Source of the DNA: Clostridiaceae bacterium
GTDB taxonomy: Bacteria; Bacillota; Clostridia; Lachnospirales; Lachnospiraceae
Direction: 5' to 3'
Assembly: GCA_902362865.1 (NCBI GenBank)
Contig: CABIYE010000011.1
Span: 34,890-98,889, forward strand
DNA length: 64,000 bases
The position numbers and the translations under genes were made by a program. The notes beneath the pieces are model-generated. The model was not told the origin of the DNA. It did no database searches and saw only the letters and a list, made by a program, of their open reading frames with translations. Shown here in pieces: positions 45,267 through 55,879 of this stretch. Within the stretch, counting starts at the first letter, position 1. Every line of letters starts with the position of its first letter.

Positions 45267-46310
45267 TTATTTCTCGACAAACCTTAGCTGTTCCTGCACA
45301 TAATCAGTCGTAAGAATCTTTTCCACCGTTCCATCCACATCTAAACGTCTGGTATTGTGACTGGTGTATGATTCATCCGCTTCCGTGTGAGCTTGTCCTT
45401 CTATAAAAAATTTATCATAATTCAAATCTCGGCTATCTGGAGCTACACGGTAATAATTTCCCATATCTTCAGCGCGCAGTCTTTCTTCCCTTGTCATCAA
45501 AGTCTCGTATAATTTCTCACCATGTCTGGTTCCGATAATTCTTGTCCCAGTATCTCCAAAAAGCTTCTGAACAGCCTGCGCCAGAACACCAATCGTTGAC
45601 GCATCCGCCTTCTGAATAAACAAGTCTCCCGGATTTGCATGCTCAAATGCAAACTTAACCAAATCCACGGCTTCATCCAGATTCATCAAAAAGCGAGTCA
45701 TATTTGGGTCTGTAATAGTTATCGGATTACCTGCTTTTATTTGATCAACAAATAACGGTATCACACTTCCGCGGCTGCACATAACATTACCATAACGAGT
45801 ACAGCATATAACTGTACCGCCCCGTTCTGCAGCTACCCGGGCATTGGCATAAATAACATGTTCCATCATTGCCTTGGAAATCCCCATCGCATTAATTGGA
45901 TAAGCCGCCTTATCTGTTGATAAGCATACTACACGCTTAACACCACAGTCAATTGCCGCATGCAGCATATTATCAGTTCCTTCCACATTTGTACGAACCG
46001 CCTCCATTGGAAAAAACTCGCAAGATGGCACCTGTTTCAATGCAGCAGCATGAAATACATAATCCACACCCCACATAGCGTCCTTAATCGACTGTGCACT
46101 ACGCACATCGCCTATGTAAAACTTCACTTTCCCCGCATATTCAGGAAAACGCGCCTGCAAATCATGACGCATATCATCCTGTTTCTTTTCATCTCGTGAA
46201 AAAATACGAATCTCTCCAATATCCGTTGTCAAAAAATGTTTCAACACGGTGTTACCGAATGAGCCTGTCCCACCGGTAATCATTAAAGTTGCACCTGAAA
46301 ATACTGACAT
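45267..46310 (-). CDS. capE: UDP-GlcNAc 4,6-dehydratase/5-epimerase CapE (FnlA)
   Basis: This 347-residue SDR enzyme of the Polysacc_synt_2 type has MITGGTGSFGNTVL as its NAD-binding loop, AAALKQVPSCEFFPMEA and LSTDKAAYPINAMGISKAMME, where Met replaces the catalytic Tyr as in inverting dehydratases. It opens the pathway from UDP-GlcNAc to UDP-L-FucNAc. It is followed by wecB and capF. Confidence 0.92.
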   Translation of the reverse strand: MSVFSGATLMITGGTGSFGNTVLKHFLTTDIGEIRIFSRDEKKQDDMRHDLQARFPEYAGKVKFYIGDVRSAQSIKDAMWGVDYVFHAAALKQVPSCEFFPMEAVRTNVEGTDNMLHAAIDCGVKRVVCLSTDKAAYPINAMGISKAMMEHVIYANARVAAERGGTVICCTRYGNVMCSRGSVIPLFVDQIKAGNPITITDPNMTRFLMNLDEAVDLVKFAFEHANPGDLFIQKADASTIGVLAQAVQKLFGDTGTRIIGTRHGEKLYETLMTREERLRAEDMGNYYRVAPDSRDLNYDKFFIEGQAHTEADESYTSHNTRRLDVDGTVEKILTTDYVQEQLRFVEK

Positions 46311-46329
46311 TGCTTTTCTCCCTTGATAA

Positions 46330-46725
46330 TTATTTTTTATATAAATCTTGCTTGATTTGCGTTGTACTGATTTCTGGTGTTCTTGGTAAATAAATCACTT
46401 CACACCCTTCTTCTTTTAAGAAGTCAAATTGCCCCTTCCAATCATCTCCAATTACAAACGTATCAATATGATATTCTCGAACATCCGTCTTTTTTTGCTC
46501 CCAATTTTCTTCTGGAATCACAAGATCCACATAACGTATTGATTCTAAAAGCGCTTTCCGCTGTTCATATGTAAAGTAACACTTTTTTTGTTTTTCCTTC
46601 CAATTAAATTCATCAGTAGAAAGACATACAATAAGATAATCTCCCAATGTCTTTGCTCTTTTTAATAAATTGATGTGCCCATAATGTAAAAGATCAAATG
46701 TTCCATATGTTATTATTCGCTTCAT
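46330..46725 (-). CDS. tagD: Glycerol-3-phosphate cytidylyltransferase
   Basis: This 131-residue nucleotidyltransferase makes CDP-glycerol from CTP and glycerol 3-phosphate. It has the YGTFDLLHYGHINLL signature with the HxGH motif at the N-terminus, VIGDDWKGQFD in the middle and RTPEISTTQIK near the end. It supplies the TagF-like transferase two genes upstream, so the capsule repeat probably carries glycerol phosphate. Confidence 0.93.
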   Translation of the reverse strand: MKRIITYGTFDLLHYGHINLLKRAKTLGDYLIVCLSTDEFNWKEKQKKCYFTYEQRKALLESIRYVDLVIPEENWEQKKTDVREYHIDTFVIGDDWKGQFDFLKEEGCEVIYLPRTPEISTTQIKQDLYKK

Positions 46726-46751
46726 AAGTACACTCCTTTGTAATAAATTTT

Positions 46752-47818
46752 TTAAAACAAAATACTATCCATTTTTCTAAATATTTTCTGCATTGCATAT
46801 ACAAGAAATATGGTTCCAATTGTCGCAATTATAAAGTACAAGTACAGATTACTTAATCCGATATAATCCAATATAATAAATGGAATTCTCTGTAAAATAT
46901 AGATATAAAACAAATTTTTCCCACACCAGCTCAGCAACTTGCTTTTACATGTAAACTTCATGGAAAATAACAAAACAAATGCTATGATTGCCATTGACTG
47001 AATCCAGAAATATATTAAATAATTATATTGAGAAAATAAAAACAATCTATTTCCTGCAAACACCAAACAGACCATCACAAGCACACACCAATATCTATAT
47101 GTTTTAAATTGTACAATTTTTAATACACGGTCTTCAATCAAATAAAATACCATCCCCATTACATAACAAACAATGCTATCATACCACACTGTAGAATATT
47201 GTAAGACTTTTCTAAAAATAATCATATATATTAAAACAGATAGTAATACAAAGCTTGTCCCCAACGCCAAATACAGTTTTTTATTCAAAAGTTTCCCTAA
47301 AAAGAAACCTATAAAAGATGCAATATATAAATAGAGTATCGCAAAAATATACCAATTTGAATTTCCTAAAGAATCAATCGCAATTAACGCCTTTATTACC
47401 GTCTTTAAATTATACGAATTGCCGAGTAAAAACTGCAACCCTCCATATAACAAAACTATAATGGCAAAATGTATCCATGTCTTAAAGATTCTCTTTTTAG
47501 GAAATTCATTTAAATAATTCTGTCCTTTCTTATCAATTGAACAAATCACTCCATAGCCTGAAAGAAATAGAAAAAGCACTACCACAAGCTGACCAATAAT
47601 TAAATCGTTAATATTAATATAAATTTGGTCAAACAAATTGATATTACCATGCCACCCCCCCCCACCATATGACTCATAAATATCAGTAAAATAAAAAATC
47701 CTTTCCATGGAAGCATCGTCTCTGGACTGATATATTCCCTATTAAACCCTTTTCTTGTATATGTTGTTTTCAATACAAGCAATATACATATTAGAACAAA
47801 AATAAAAATCATAGCCAA
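46752..47818 (-). pseudogene. Membrane acyltransferase, off by a G9 tract
   Basis: Two frames (47600-47818 from MAMIFIFVLICILL; 46752-47708 to the end) overlap at a run of nine G on the coding strand (47655-47663 on plus). With 9 G translation stops after 72 residues. With 10 or 7 G it would read SHMVGG(G)WHGN and give a protein of about 355 residues with about ten transmembrane helices, of the acyltransferase-3 type (an early SHM segment, then LFLFLSGYGVI). It probably adds an acetyl or similar group to the capsule in a phase-variable way. A sequencing error in the tract is the alternative. Confidence 0.75.
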
Positions 47819-47822
47819 TCTC

Positions 47823-49328
47823 CTATTTTAAATTCTTTAAATACTCTGGTGCATTTTTTTGATACACTCGATGTACCCTCATATTTCCAAGCATTCTACA
47901 TTTCTCTCTTTGATATGCTTTTTGAGTGATTATACGCAAATGTACATACGGAAATATCTTTACCAAAAGCATTGCCAGTCTTTCTTTCAATGTATATTGT
48001 CCGCAACTACTCCCTACGATAAAATTGGTTTCCACAATCTTTTCATTCTTTTGAAAAAACAAATTTTTACGTTTCGGTATTAAGAAAATCCATGTCTTAT
48101 TTCCATCATCATCCACATTCCACTGTTCAAAGTCAGCGTCAGCTTCATCAATCACAACCAAATTGCAAATCGGCATCTGATTTCTTCTCGGAAGATCGAA
48201 CACTATTTTCGTAATTTTAGCTATTGGTTCTCCTGCATCATACGGACAAAATATTTCTTTTAATCTTTCTGATGAACACACTTCTTTTTTTACCAATTCC
48301 GCTAATGTATCAATATCCATTGCAATGGGTATTTCAATCAATTGCTCGATCTCTTTATATACTCCTCTGCTTTTATAATACTCTTCTCTATCAAATTGAT
48401 ATAAAACAATCGGCCTTTTTGTATTTAGAAAATCAAACAAAACACTCGAATAATCTGTGATTAATATGTCACAGCATTGTAAAAACTCATATACTTCATA
48501 ATTTTCCGGAATATACTGAATCTTTTTCATCTGACTTCTATCTGAAGTATCTAATGGATGCAATTTAACATAAATCAAATATTGTTCTCCCAGCTTATCA
48601 GCAAGTCTTTCCATTTTTTGGATAAAATCAATACTTTTCCCATTAGCGTTCCTCCATGTAGGCATATAGAAAATCACTTTTTTATTACCAAAACCAAGTT
48701 TTTCCCTTTCATTTTTTCTATAAACTTCATTATAAAAAATCTCATTTCTAGGATAGCCAATTTCCTGAATCCCGTTAGATACAACTCCACTAACATTAAA
48801 ATCTTTGTTATAAATTTCCGTTGTAAACGGATTAGGTGAAAGTAAATAATCACACATCAAAAAATCTCTCTGCATATTTTGAACAATCAAAGCATCCTCT
48901 GACGCCCTTTTCCCAATATACTTCAGTGGTGTGCCATGCCACGTATTAACATAAACTTGCTCTGTTTTCTTTACAAAATCCATTGGAAAAGTCACGTTAT
49001 TAAAAATATACTTAGAAGAATACAATTCCTTAATATATTCTTCTGACAGATATTCAATAACCTTTACTCTGCCATCATACAAATTTTTGCTTTTCAAAAA
49101 AGTAATAACTGATGTTTTTACTTTTGCTGCAATTACAAAAGTAAAATCTAAAAATGCCACATCGTCAAAATATCTTTTAAAAATGTAATAAACATTCCCT
49201 TGAAAACTTGAAGCGCTGAAAGATTCAAAAAATATTTTAAACTCATCCACACTCGTCTTCTCTCTCAAGATTAACCATCTTTGCTCGGCAAAAGTTCTTT
49301 TTACTTTATTTTTAATACGCTTTATCAT
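47823..49328 (-). CDS. CDP-glycerol glycerophosphotransferase, TagB/TagF type
   Basis: This 501-residue enzyme transfers glycerol phosphate from CDP-glycerol to a sugar or growing chain. Signatures are NTWHGTPLKYIGK, YMPTWRNANG, KLHPLD and the C-terminal DILITDYSSVLFDF motif. A variable C-terminal extension of about 120 residues follows. It overlaps the wzx stop by one base. With tagD it points to glycerol-phosphate decoration. Confidence 0.9.
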   Translation of the reverse strand: MIKRIKNKVKRTFAEQRWLILREKTSVDEFKIFFESFSASSFQGNVYYIFKRYFDDVAFLDFTFVIAAKVKTSVITFLKSKNLYDGRVKVIEYLSEEYIKELYSSKYIFNNVTFPMDFVKKTEQVYVNTWHGTPLKYIGKRASEDALIVQNMQRDFLMCDYLLSPNPFTTEIYNKDFNVSGVVSNGIQEIGYPRNEIFYNEVYRKNEREKLGFGNKKVIFYMPTWRNANGKSIDFIQKMERLADKLGEQYLIYVKLHPLDTSDRSQMKKIQYIPENYEVYEFLQCCDILITDYSSVLFDFLNTKRPIVLYQFDREEYYKSRGVYKEIEQLIEIPIAMDIDTLAELVKKEVCSSERLKEIFCPYDAGEPIAKITKIVFDLPRRNQMPICNLVVIDEADADFEQWNVDDDGNKTWIFLIPKRKNLFFQKNEKIVETNFIVGSSCGQYTLKERLAMLLVKIFPYVHLRIITQKAYQREKCRMLGNMRVHRVYQKNAPEYLKNLK

Positions 49329-50833
49329 TATTTTTTTACTTTCCTTATTACTGACTTCACTAAATCTTTTTCATCTGTGTTCATACACCATACATAGCCC
49401 AGAATACAATAACCAATAGTATACAAAAATATTTTCACTGCCAGAAATACAATATTTGACGTAACAAATTTTTGATTCAAAAAAATACCCACACATACTA
49501 AAGGTAAATATTTTAATGTAATTATTGCTATATTTTTCCAAAAATCACCAATATCCAACCCTATCTTACGTTTATAAAACCAATTCATAACAATACCATG
49601 GCCTAAAATCATGGACAAATATGTACAAATCGCGCATCCTATTCCCTGCCATTTATAAGCCACAAAATAACTGGACACCGCATTAATTAACGCAATACAA
49701 AAATAACATATTGATCTAAATGCGTGCTTATTCATTGCTTGTACAATATGTACTCCCATATTTTGTATGAGCGGAACAATAGCCCCAGAGATAACAATCA
49801 TTGCTATATAATAAGCTGTTTTGTATTCTTCACCAGCCCAACACTCAATGAATTCCTTACCAAAAATAAAAAAACCTGTATAAATTAGAAACAGAACAAA
49901 ATACTGAATTCTTCCTATTTTCAGGAAAAACTGATATATGATTTCTTTCGAACCTTCTGTAACCATTTTTGTAACTCTAGGGAAAAACACGTTACTAATC
50001 GACCACGAAAACTGCTGAAAATATGTGTGAATCTGTGACCCTACTGAATATACTGCTACTGCTGCTTCTCCAGAAACTACACCTAATATTATTTTATCAG
50101 TATTCCAGTAAAGCTGATCCACTATTGCTCCCAGAAATACAAACGCAGAATATCTGGAAATCTCTTTTAGCAAATTTCTATCAAATCTACCAAACCGTAT
50201 TTTAACCTTAAGTTTAGTGTGAACATAAATTGCATTTAAAGAAATCAGAAAAAAATTCAGGCTCAATGCCACTACAGAAAGCGAAACTGCTTTATGTCCA
50301 TGTATCAACAAAGGAATCATAATAATCGGATTCAAAATTGTTGACATCATTCCTGTAATCTTTAAAAACGTAAACTCTTCATATGATGTAATGATGGAAC
50401 TATACACACTACCGGGAAAGCTAATTGCCAAACTAAAAATCATAATAATCATTATAATTCTTAATTGAGCAATGCCCGTTTCACCCGTTGACACTGTATA
50501 TATATTCTGAATATTAACAACTAGAATAGCCCCTATAATCATAGTAAGTACAGATATAAGAGCAAATATGGTCACAAACATACCATATAAGTATTCTGCA
50601 TCTTTATATTTCTTTTCTATCCTATACTTAGTTGCATATCTGACAACAGCATTTCCAAGTCCTAAATCAAACAAATTCAGATAACTAATAACTGAAGCTG
50701 CCATATTATAAAGCCCATATTGCTGTTGCCCCAAATGTCTCAACATAAATGGTGTATACAACATAGACACGATAATGCTCACAAACATTGACATATAGGA
50801 AAGTAATATACTAATTTTTAAATTATTTTTCAT
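49328..50833 (-). CDS. wzx: Wzx-type polysaccharide flippase
   Basis: This 501-residue membrane protein of the MOP superfamily flips lipid-linked repeat units across the membrane. About 12-14 hydrophobic helices are visible, and the N-terminus contains MLYTPFMLRHLGQQQYGLYN followed by LGLGNAVVRY, typical of Wzx. The ATG at 50833 follows AAAGGG. It pairs with the Wzy at 55863-57173. Confidence 0.92.
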   Translation of the reverse strand: MKNNLKISILLSYMSMFVSIIVSMLYTPFMLRHLGQQQYGLYNMAASVISYLNLFDLGLGNAVVRYATKYRIEKKYKDAEYLYGMFVTIFALISVLTMIIGAILVVNIQNIYTVSTGETGIAQLRIIMIIMIFSLAISFPGSVYSSIITSYEEFTFLKITGMMSTILNPIIMIPLLIHGHKAVSLSVVALSLNFFLISLNAIYVHTKLKVKIRFGRFDRNLLKEISRYSAFVFLGAIVDQLYWNTDKIILGVVSGEAAVAVYSVGSQIHTYFQQFSWSISNVFFPRVTKMVTEGSKEIIYQFFLKIGRIQYFVLFLIYTGFFIFGKEFIECWAGEEYKTAYYIAMIVISGAIVPLIQNMGVHIVQAMNKHAFRSICYFCIALINAVSSYFVAYKWQGIGCAICTYLSMILGHGIVMNWFYKRKIGLDIGDFWKNIAIITLKYLPLVCVGIFLNQKFVTSNIVFLAVKIFLYTIGYCILGYVWCMNTDEKDLVKSVIRKVKK

Positions 50834-50884
50834 TCTTATCCCTTTCACCTATACATAAACAAGCATCTATTAAACTGGAAAAAA

Positions 50885-52081
50885 TCAATTATCCAGTAAC
50901 CGATATATCTTTTTCACTTCTTTCCTGGTATCACAATCTATGAATTTTAGATTTTCTGTAAACTCTTTTCTCAATTCCGGATTATCCAGCAATTCCTTAA
51001 CACCTTTATAAATACCTTCAACCGTACTCTCGACAATTAATCCTGTTTTTCCATCTTGAATCTGCTCTCTTGCCCCAGAAACGTCTGTAGTCACAATTGG
51101 ACATCCTAAAATCCTTGCCTCATTTGTTGTTGTGCAATACCCTTCGAAACGAGACGGCTGAACATAAATATCACATTGTCTCATATAAACATATGGATTA
51201 TCCTTTATGCCGAGAAATACGAAATTATTATCGTTAGGCAGCAACAGCTTCTTATACATCTGAATACTTTCCAAACTGCCTCCGCCAATCACATACCATC
51301 GAAAAACATATCCTTCTTTTATCAGCCTTTTATATGCTTCAATTGCCAAGTCAATCCCTTTTTCTCCGCAAAGCCGTCCTACAGTTAATATTTTCATGCC
51401 TTTATATCCATCATCAAAATTACATATTTTATTAGCTTTTCTTCGAATCATTCCTGGATCAATAATATTATAAAACAACTTCACACAATCTATTTGGGGA
51501 AATATTGTTTCAAAATCGGATTTAACCATTTGTGATACCGCATAAATCACATCCATTTTTCTATACCATTTTTCAAATGCCTGTGGTGAAAAACGCGAAA
51601 AAATACTATGTAACCAGGTGACTTTTCGTTTTGCATGTACCTTCTCCGCAACATAAAATGTTGTAAATGTAGCATATCCAAAATAGTCTACTGCCAAATC
51701 ATACTCTCCCTCGAATTCTGGAATCGAATCTGCAATATGAGAAAAATATGCCGCATTCTTTACGCGGTCTTCTGTCAAAGAAATTTGCATATTGTAAAGT
51801 AAATACCCTGGAATCTTCCATATCCTTCCATGTCCCAAGTGTTCTTTTAGCATTTTCTTCTTACCGAAGAAAATGCCTCTTTCTTTTTTCGGAATTTCAA
51901 TATATCTTACTTTAATATCTTTTGGAATACGATTCCTGAATTGACCCTTATCTTCTAATATAAGAAGTGTTATTTCACAACGCTTTCTGTCCATCACATC
52001 AAGCAGTGAAAAAAATGTAGCTTCAACTCCTCCACAGCCCAAATAAGGCATCACAAAAAGAATTTTCTTAACTTCTTGCAT
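50885..52081 (-). CDS. GT4 glycosyltransferase
   Basis: This 398-residue GT-B enzyme has a glycine-rich N-terminal motif (LGCGGVEATFFSLLDVM), TVGRLCGEKGIDLAIEA in the second domain and the EX7E-type region PSRFEGYCTTTNEARILGCPIVTTDVSG. The sugar donor and acceptor cannot be told. It is similar in layout to the next upstream gene (52093-53304), so the two may be old duplicates. Confidence 0.9.
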   Translation of the reverse strand: MQEVKKILFVMPYLGCGGVEATFFSLLDVMDRKRCEITLLILEDKGQFRNRIPKDIKVRYIEIPKKERGIFFGKKKMLKEHLGHGRIWKIPGYLLYNMQISLTEDRVKNAAYFSHIADSIPEFEGEYDLAVDYFGYATFTTFYVAEKVHAKRKVTWLHSIFSRFSPQAFEKWYRKMDVIYAVSQMVKSDFETIFPQIDCVKLFYNIIDPGMIRRKANKICNFDDGYKGMKILTVGRLCGEKGIDLAIEAYKRLIKEGYVFRWYVIGGGSLESIQMYKKLLLPNDNNFVFLGIKDNPYVYMRQCDIYVQPSRFEGYCTTTNEARILGCPIVTTDVSGAREQIQDGKTGLIVESTVEGIYKGVKELLDNPELRKEFTENLKFIDCDTRKEVKKIYRLLDN

Positions 52082-52092
52082 AAAGATTCTCC

Positions 52093-53304
52093 TTAAACAT
52101 TTTCTTCAATAATATTTTCCAGTATAGCTATCTGCGAAGGATAATCATCTTGTATTTTGGCAAGATTATTTTCAAATTTCTCTCTCAGAGATTCGTCATC
52201 TAACATCTGTTTTAATGCTTGATATAATGACTCTTCCGTACATTCTGCAATTATACCAGTTTCTCCGTTTATCAATTGCTCCCTTGCCCCGGCAAAATCA
52301 GTTACCACAATTGGTTTATTAAATGCTTTTGCTTCAGCAAGAACAATTCCATAACCTTCATGCCTAGAAGGCATAAAGTATATATCACACGCCGCAAAAT
52401 ATGGATAAGGATTTAGTTTTTGTCCTAATAACTCTACACAATTTATAGCATTCTTATCTGAAGATATTCTATCCTCTAGTTCTTTCCGTTGCCAGCCTTC
52501 ACCAATAATCTGCCACTTTACCGGATATCCTTCTCCGTAAAGTCTGGAAATCACTTTGATGCCCATATCAAATCCTTTCGGTGGGTCTAATCGCCCTACA
52601 GAAAGAACATAAAACCTTTCGGTTAATTTTTTAATTTTCTCTTCCTTCGCTTTTTTCTGCAAATTTTCTTTATTTACTATGTTATAAAAAACTCGGCACT
52701 TACCTTCTAACTCAGGAATCATATTCTGAACCTGCTTCATACTGTTTTGTGATACACACATAATATGATCATATTCATTAAGCAGTTCCCCAAAAGCATA
52801 AAAATCAGGCATAGCCTGATCAGGTTCAAAATGAACCCAACTAATTTTTACTTTCCCATGAATTTTTCGCGCAGCATAAAATGTATTAAATAATCCATAA
52901 CCCATATAGTCAATCACCGCGTCAAATTCTCCTGGATACTCTTTCAGTTTTTTCTCAATACTTTGGTAATACCAAAGTCGTTTTTCTGCGCCACTATGCG
53001 TCTGAATTGACATTTTTATTCCTCGATAAGCTTTTTTTACTGCCTTAAAAAATTGTCCGCTCTTAATTGCACATATTAAAGCCGCACTGCGTCCCTGTAG
53101 AAGATCTTCTACCTCATCCTCTGGAACCGGAATTTCGTCTACTTTAACATCATTCGGAAGCTGCGGAAGCAAATCTCCCTTTTTTTTCATCAAAAGAATC
53201 GTTATATCATATTTTTCTCTGTCCAAATAATTCAGCAAAGAAAGCAGTGACTTTTCCGTTCCTCCACAATACATATACTCCGCTACAAAACATATTTTTT
53301 TCAT
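52093..53304 (-). CDS. GT4 glycosyltransferase
   Basis: This 403-residue GT-B enzyme starts MKKICFVAEYMYCGGTEKSL. Its C-terminal domain has LSVGRLDPPKGFDMGIKV and PSRHEGYGIVLAEAKAFNKPIVVTDFAGA with the two glutamates of the EX7E motif. It lies 12 bases upstream of its likely paralogue. Function in capsule repeat assembly is inferred from context. Confidence 0.9.
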   Translation of the reverse strand: MKKICFVAEYMYCGGTEKSLLSLLNYLDREKYDITILLMKKKGDLLPQLPNDVKVDEIPVPEDEVEDLLQGRSAALICAIKSGQFFKAVKKAYRGIKMSIQTHSGAEKRLWYYQSIEKKLKEYPGEFDAVIDYMGYGLFNTFYAARKIHGKVKISWVHFEPDQAMPDFYAFGELLNEYDHIMCVSQNSMKQVQNMIPELEGKCRVFYNIVNKENLQKKAKEEKIKKLTERFYVLSVGRLDPPKGFDMGIKVISRLYGEGYPVKWQIIGEGWQRKELEDRISSDKNAINCVELLGQKLNPYPYFAACDIYFMPSRHEGYGIVLAEAKAFNKPIVVTDFAGAREQLINGETGIIAECTEESLYQALKQMLDDESLREKFENNLAKIQDDYPSQIAILENIIEENV

Positions 53305-53305
53305 C

Positions 53306-53812
53306 TTACAATTTCCTCATCAGCTTCGCAGGATTTCCCACATAAACACTACCTTCAGCAAGATTTTTAGTAACAACCGAGCCAGCACCAATAACAACTG
53401 CTTTCCCAATATCTATTCCCGGAAGAATTATCGTTCTGGTTCCCAACCAAGATCCATCTCCAATCCCAATGCCGCTATTATAGCCCTCTCCCGCTCTACG
53501 GTTATAATCTCCGATTTCATGTGAACCTGTTACACATACAATAGCTGGTGCTAAATCACAATTACTCCCTATATGTACCTTTCCATTTCCTTCCAGGCTA
53601 AAATCTCTTCCAATCCAACAATTTTCTCCTATCTCTAATGAACTGACTCCAGGAACATGAATCGGTGTAACAATCTTGGTTCCCATTCCAATTTGTATTC
53701 CTTCACAACAATTCAACAATGTCCTTTTTATCCCAAATGCATGAGTTCCTTGAAAAACACTATTAACCAGCCCCAAAACAATCTGTTTTTTAATTCTTTT
53801 TAATACATTCAT
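53306..53812 (-). CDS. Hexapeptide-repeat acetyltransferase
   Basis: This 168-residue enzyme has a left-handed beta-helix fold: repeats such as IEIGENCWIGRDFSL, VHIGSNCDLAPAIVCV and TIILPGIDIGKAVVIGAGSVV. The catalytic His probably lies in TGSHEIGD. Such enzymes O- or N-acetylate sugars with acetyl-CoA. It overlaps the upstream GT4 gene by 23 bases. Confidence 0.88.
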   Translation of the reverse strand: MNVLKRIKKQIVLGLVNSVFQGTHAFGIKRTLLNCCEGIQIGMGTKIVTPIHVPGVSSLEIGENCWIGRDFSLEGNGKVHIGSNCDLAPAIVCVTGSHEIGDYNRRAGEGYNSGIGIGDGSWLGTRTIILPGIDIGKAVVIGAGSVVTKNLAEGSVYVGNPAKLMRKL

Positions 53813-54866
53813 AATATGGCTCCAAAAATTGTTCTTCTAAATATTTTGCATCATATTTTGCCGCTTTTTTCTGCATACCTTCAAACCTTACCTCGCGATT
53901 CAATATCTTCAGGATCGCCTCTGCACCCCTTTCAACGACATCTTCCTCATTCCACGCTCCAATATTAATCCCATACTTGTCGCCTTCAATAATATCAATC
54001 GGTCCTCCACAATCTGTAGAAACAATTGGCAAGTTACAATGCAAAGCCTCCACAATCACATTTCCAAATGCTTCTAGCCGAGCCGTATGTAAAAACACAT
54101 CAGCATTAATCATATATCCTTTCGGATTTTGAACATAACCAGAGAAATCAACTTTGGCTCTTACGCCCAGCTTATCCGAAAGCTGTTCTACTTTATTTTT
54201 TTCCGGTCCATCTCCCAGAACAATCATTCTTACATCTTTTTTCTTTATAATTTCTGCTAATATCCTAACTGCAATATCATTACGTTTATCTTCAGCAATA
54301 CGACCAGATACTATAATAACAGGATACGTTTTATTTCCCCCTAGCCACTTATGTTCACAAGGCACTATGCGTTTTTGAGAATCAATAACAGGATTGTCTA
54401 AGATATAGTATCTATTACGTTCTATAAATAATCTTTCTGCTTCATAATCTGCAACTGCATTGCACACCGCCGTTAAAACATCTGCTTTGTTTACTATTCT
54501 TCCTATAATCCTGTCAATAATAACATGCCTCTTTTCAAACCCATGCTGAGCACCATATATTACACACGTACTTCTTGTCCACTTTTTTGCCAGAATAGTC
54601 ATTAGCGTAAAAGTTGTAAATGGTACATATAATATGTCTACCGTATTTTCTTTTAACCAAGCTGTCATTTTTTTTAAATATCCACGCATGCGACATTTAA
54701 AATCTACTACTTTAACTTCCCTTGCTATATCATTTGCCAATGGTCCCTCTGCTTTTCCACAGATAATGGTTACCTGATGTTTTTTAACAAATTCGTTAGC
54801 ATATCCCAACACAACCTTTTCGTATCCCCCCATGGCTAAAGTGGGAGTATAAAATGCAATCCTCAT
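53790..54866 (-). CDS. GT4 glycosyltransferase
   Basis: This 358-residue GT-B enzyme has LAMGGYEKVVLGYANEF near the N-terminus, IIVSGRIAEDKRNDIAVRI and LHTARLEAFGNVIVEALHCNLPIVSTDCGGP in the second domain. The substrate is unknown. It lies between the acyltransferase and the acetyltransferase genes. Confidence 0.9.
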   Translation of the reverse strand: MRIAFYTPTLAMGGYEKVVLGYANEFVKKHQVTIICGKAEGPLANDIAREVKVVDFKCRMRGYLKKMTAWLKENTVDILYVPFTTFTLMTILAKKWTRSTCVIYGAQHGFEKRHVIIDRIIGRIVNKADVLTAVCNAVADYEAERLFIERNRYYILDNPVIDSQKRIVPCEHKWLGGNKTYPVIIVSGRIAEDKRNDIAVRILAEIIKKKDVRMIVLGDGPEKNKVEQLSDKLGVRAKVDFSGYVQNPKGYMINADVFLHTARLEAFGNVIVEALHCNLPIVSTDCGGPIDIIEGDKYGINIGAWNEEDVVERGAEAILKILNREVRFEGMQKKAAKYDAKYLEEQFLEPYYECIKKN

Positions 54867-54871
54867 ACAAA

Positions 54872-55879
54872 TTACCTCTGCTTTTTCTTTTTAAATTGTC
54901 CTAATACAAACGGAAAATATATTTCAATAATGTAACTTGCAATGCATAAACACGGAATGACTATTACTAATTCTATCACGGCATAAATAACCATTCCTCC
55001 TGGTATGTCTATAAGTAAATCAGTTATGCCAAACTTATTGATTACAAAGGCACTTCCTTTTATAGCAATAGAATTCAAACATAAAAAGGTAACTGTATTT
55101 TTCCCAATATAAGGAATTAGTTTTATTGAACACTTTTGGCTAATATTTATTAAAAAAATAATGCCAAACAAAGCTCCAAAATAAAACAAAAAAGGATTCC
55201 CATATTCATTTAAAATCATATCTATTCTATATCCCAATCTACTATTCACATATTCTATTAGTATACACACCACAAACGAAACAACTGTCCATTCTGCGGA
55301 AATAAACCAATCAATAAAATCATGTTTTCTGCACATGTTTCCAATTAACATAAAACTTATTGCAACTGCTGTCGTGTCAGGATACCATGGTAAGTTCCAT
55401 CTAAACAGCAGTATATTTGACCATCCTAAAAGAATAATTACCGCAAAACAGATATTCCGTATTTCTTTTCTTTTGATTTCCATCAATAAATACATCATTA
55501 TCTCACCCAAAAAAAGACAAGGCAAAAACCAAATTCTTGACTCAGTTCCCCGAATTTGTAAAAACATATCTTTCAGATAATGAATCATTGCATACTGCCT
55601 TCCAATTACAGCATGAACTATTGCATTCATTAGAATTGTACCAACACCAAAAAACAAAAACGGAACAAGCAATCTTTTAATTTTAGAAACCAAAAATACC
55701 CTGAACGATTTATTATTGTTAAATACATAACCACTAATAAAAAAGAAAGCTGGAACATGGAACAAATATATAAATCTTCCGATTACTGAACTAGCATCAC
55801 AATGACCATATACAACCATAAGCATTGCATAAGCCCGAGCAACATCTATCCATTTAATCCGCTCACTCCGTCTCTTCAT
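54872..55879 (-). CDS. Acyltransferase-3 family membrane protein
   Basis: This 335-residue integral membrane O-acyltransferase starts MKRRSERIKWIDVARAYAML; the WIDVARAYAMLMVVYGHC segment with its late His and the FHVPAFFFISGYVF segment are family hallmarks. About ten transmembrane helices are visible. It probably acetylates the repeat unit. The ATG at 55879 follows AGAAGGAAG and overlaps wzy by 17 bases. Confidence 0.9.
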   Translation of the reverse strand: MKRRSERIKWIDVARAYAMLMVVYGHCDASSVIGRFIYLFHVPAFFFISGYVFNNNKSFRVFLVSKIKRLLVPFLFFGVGTILMNAIVHAVIGRQYAMIHYLKDMFLQIRGTESRIWFLPCLFLGEIMMYLLMEIKRKEIRNICFAVIILLGWSNILLFRWNLPWYPDTTAVAISFMLIGNMCRKHDFIDWFISAEWTVVSFVVCILIEYVNSRLGYRIDMILNEYGNPFLFYFGALFGIIFLINISQKCSIKLIPYIGKNTVTFLCLNSIAIKGSAFVINKFGITDLLIDIPGGMVIYAVIELVIVIPCLCIASYIIEIYFPFVLGQFKKKKQR

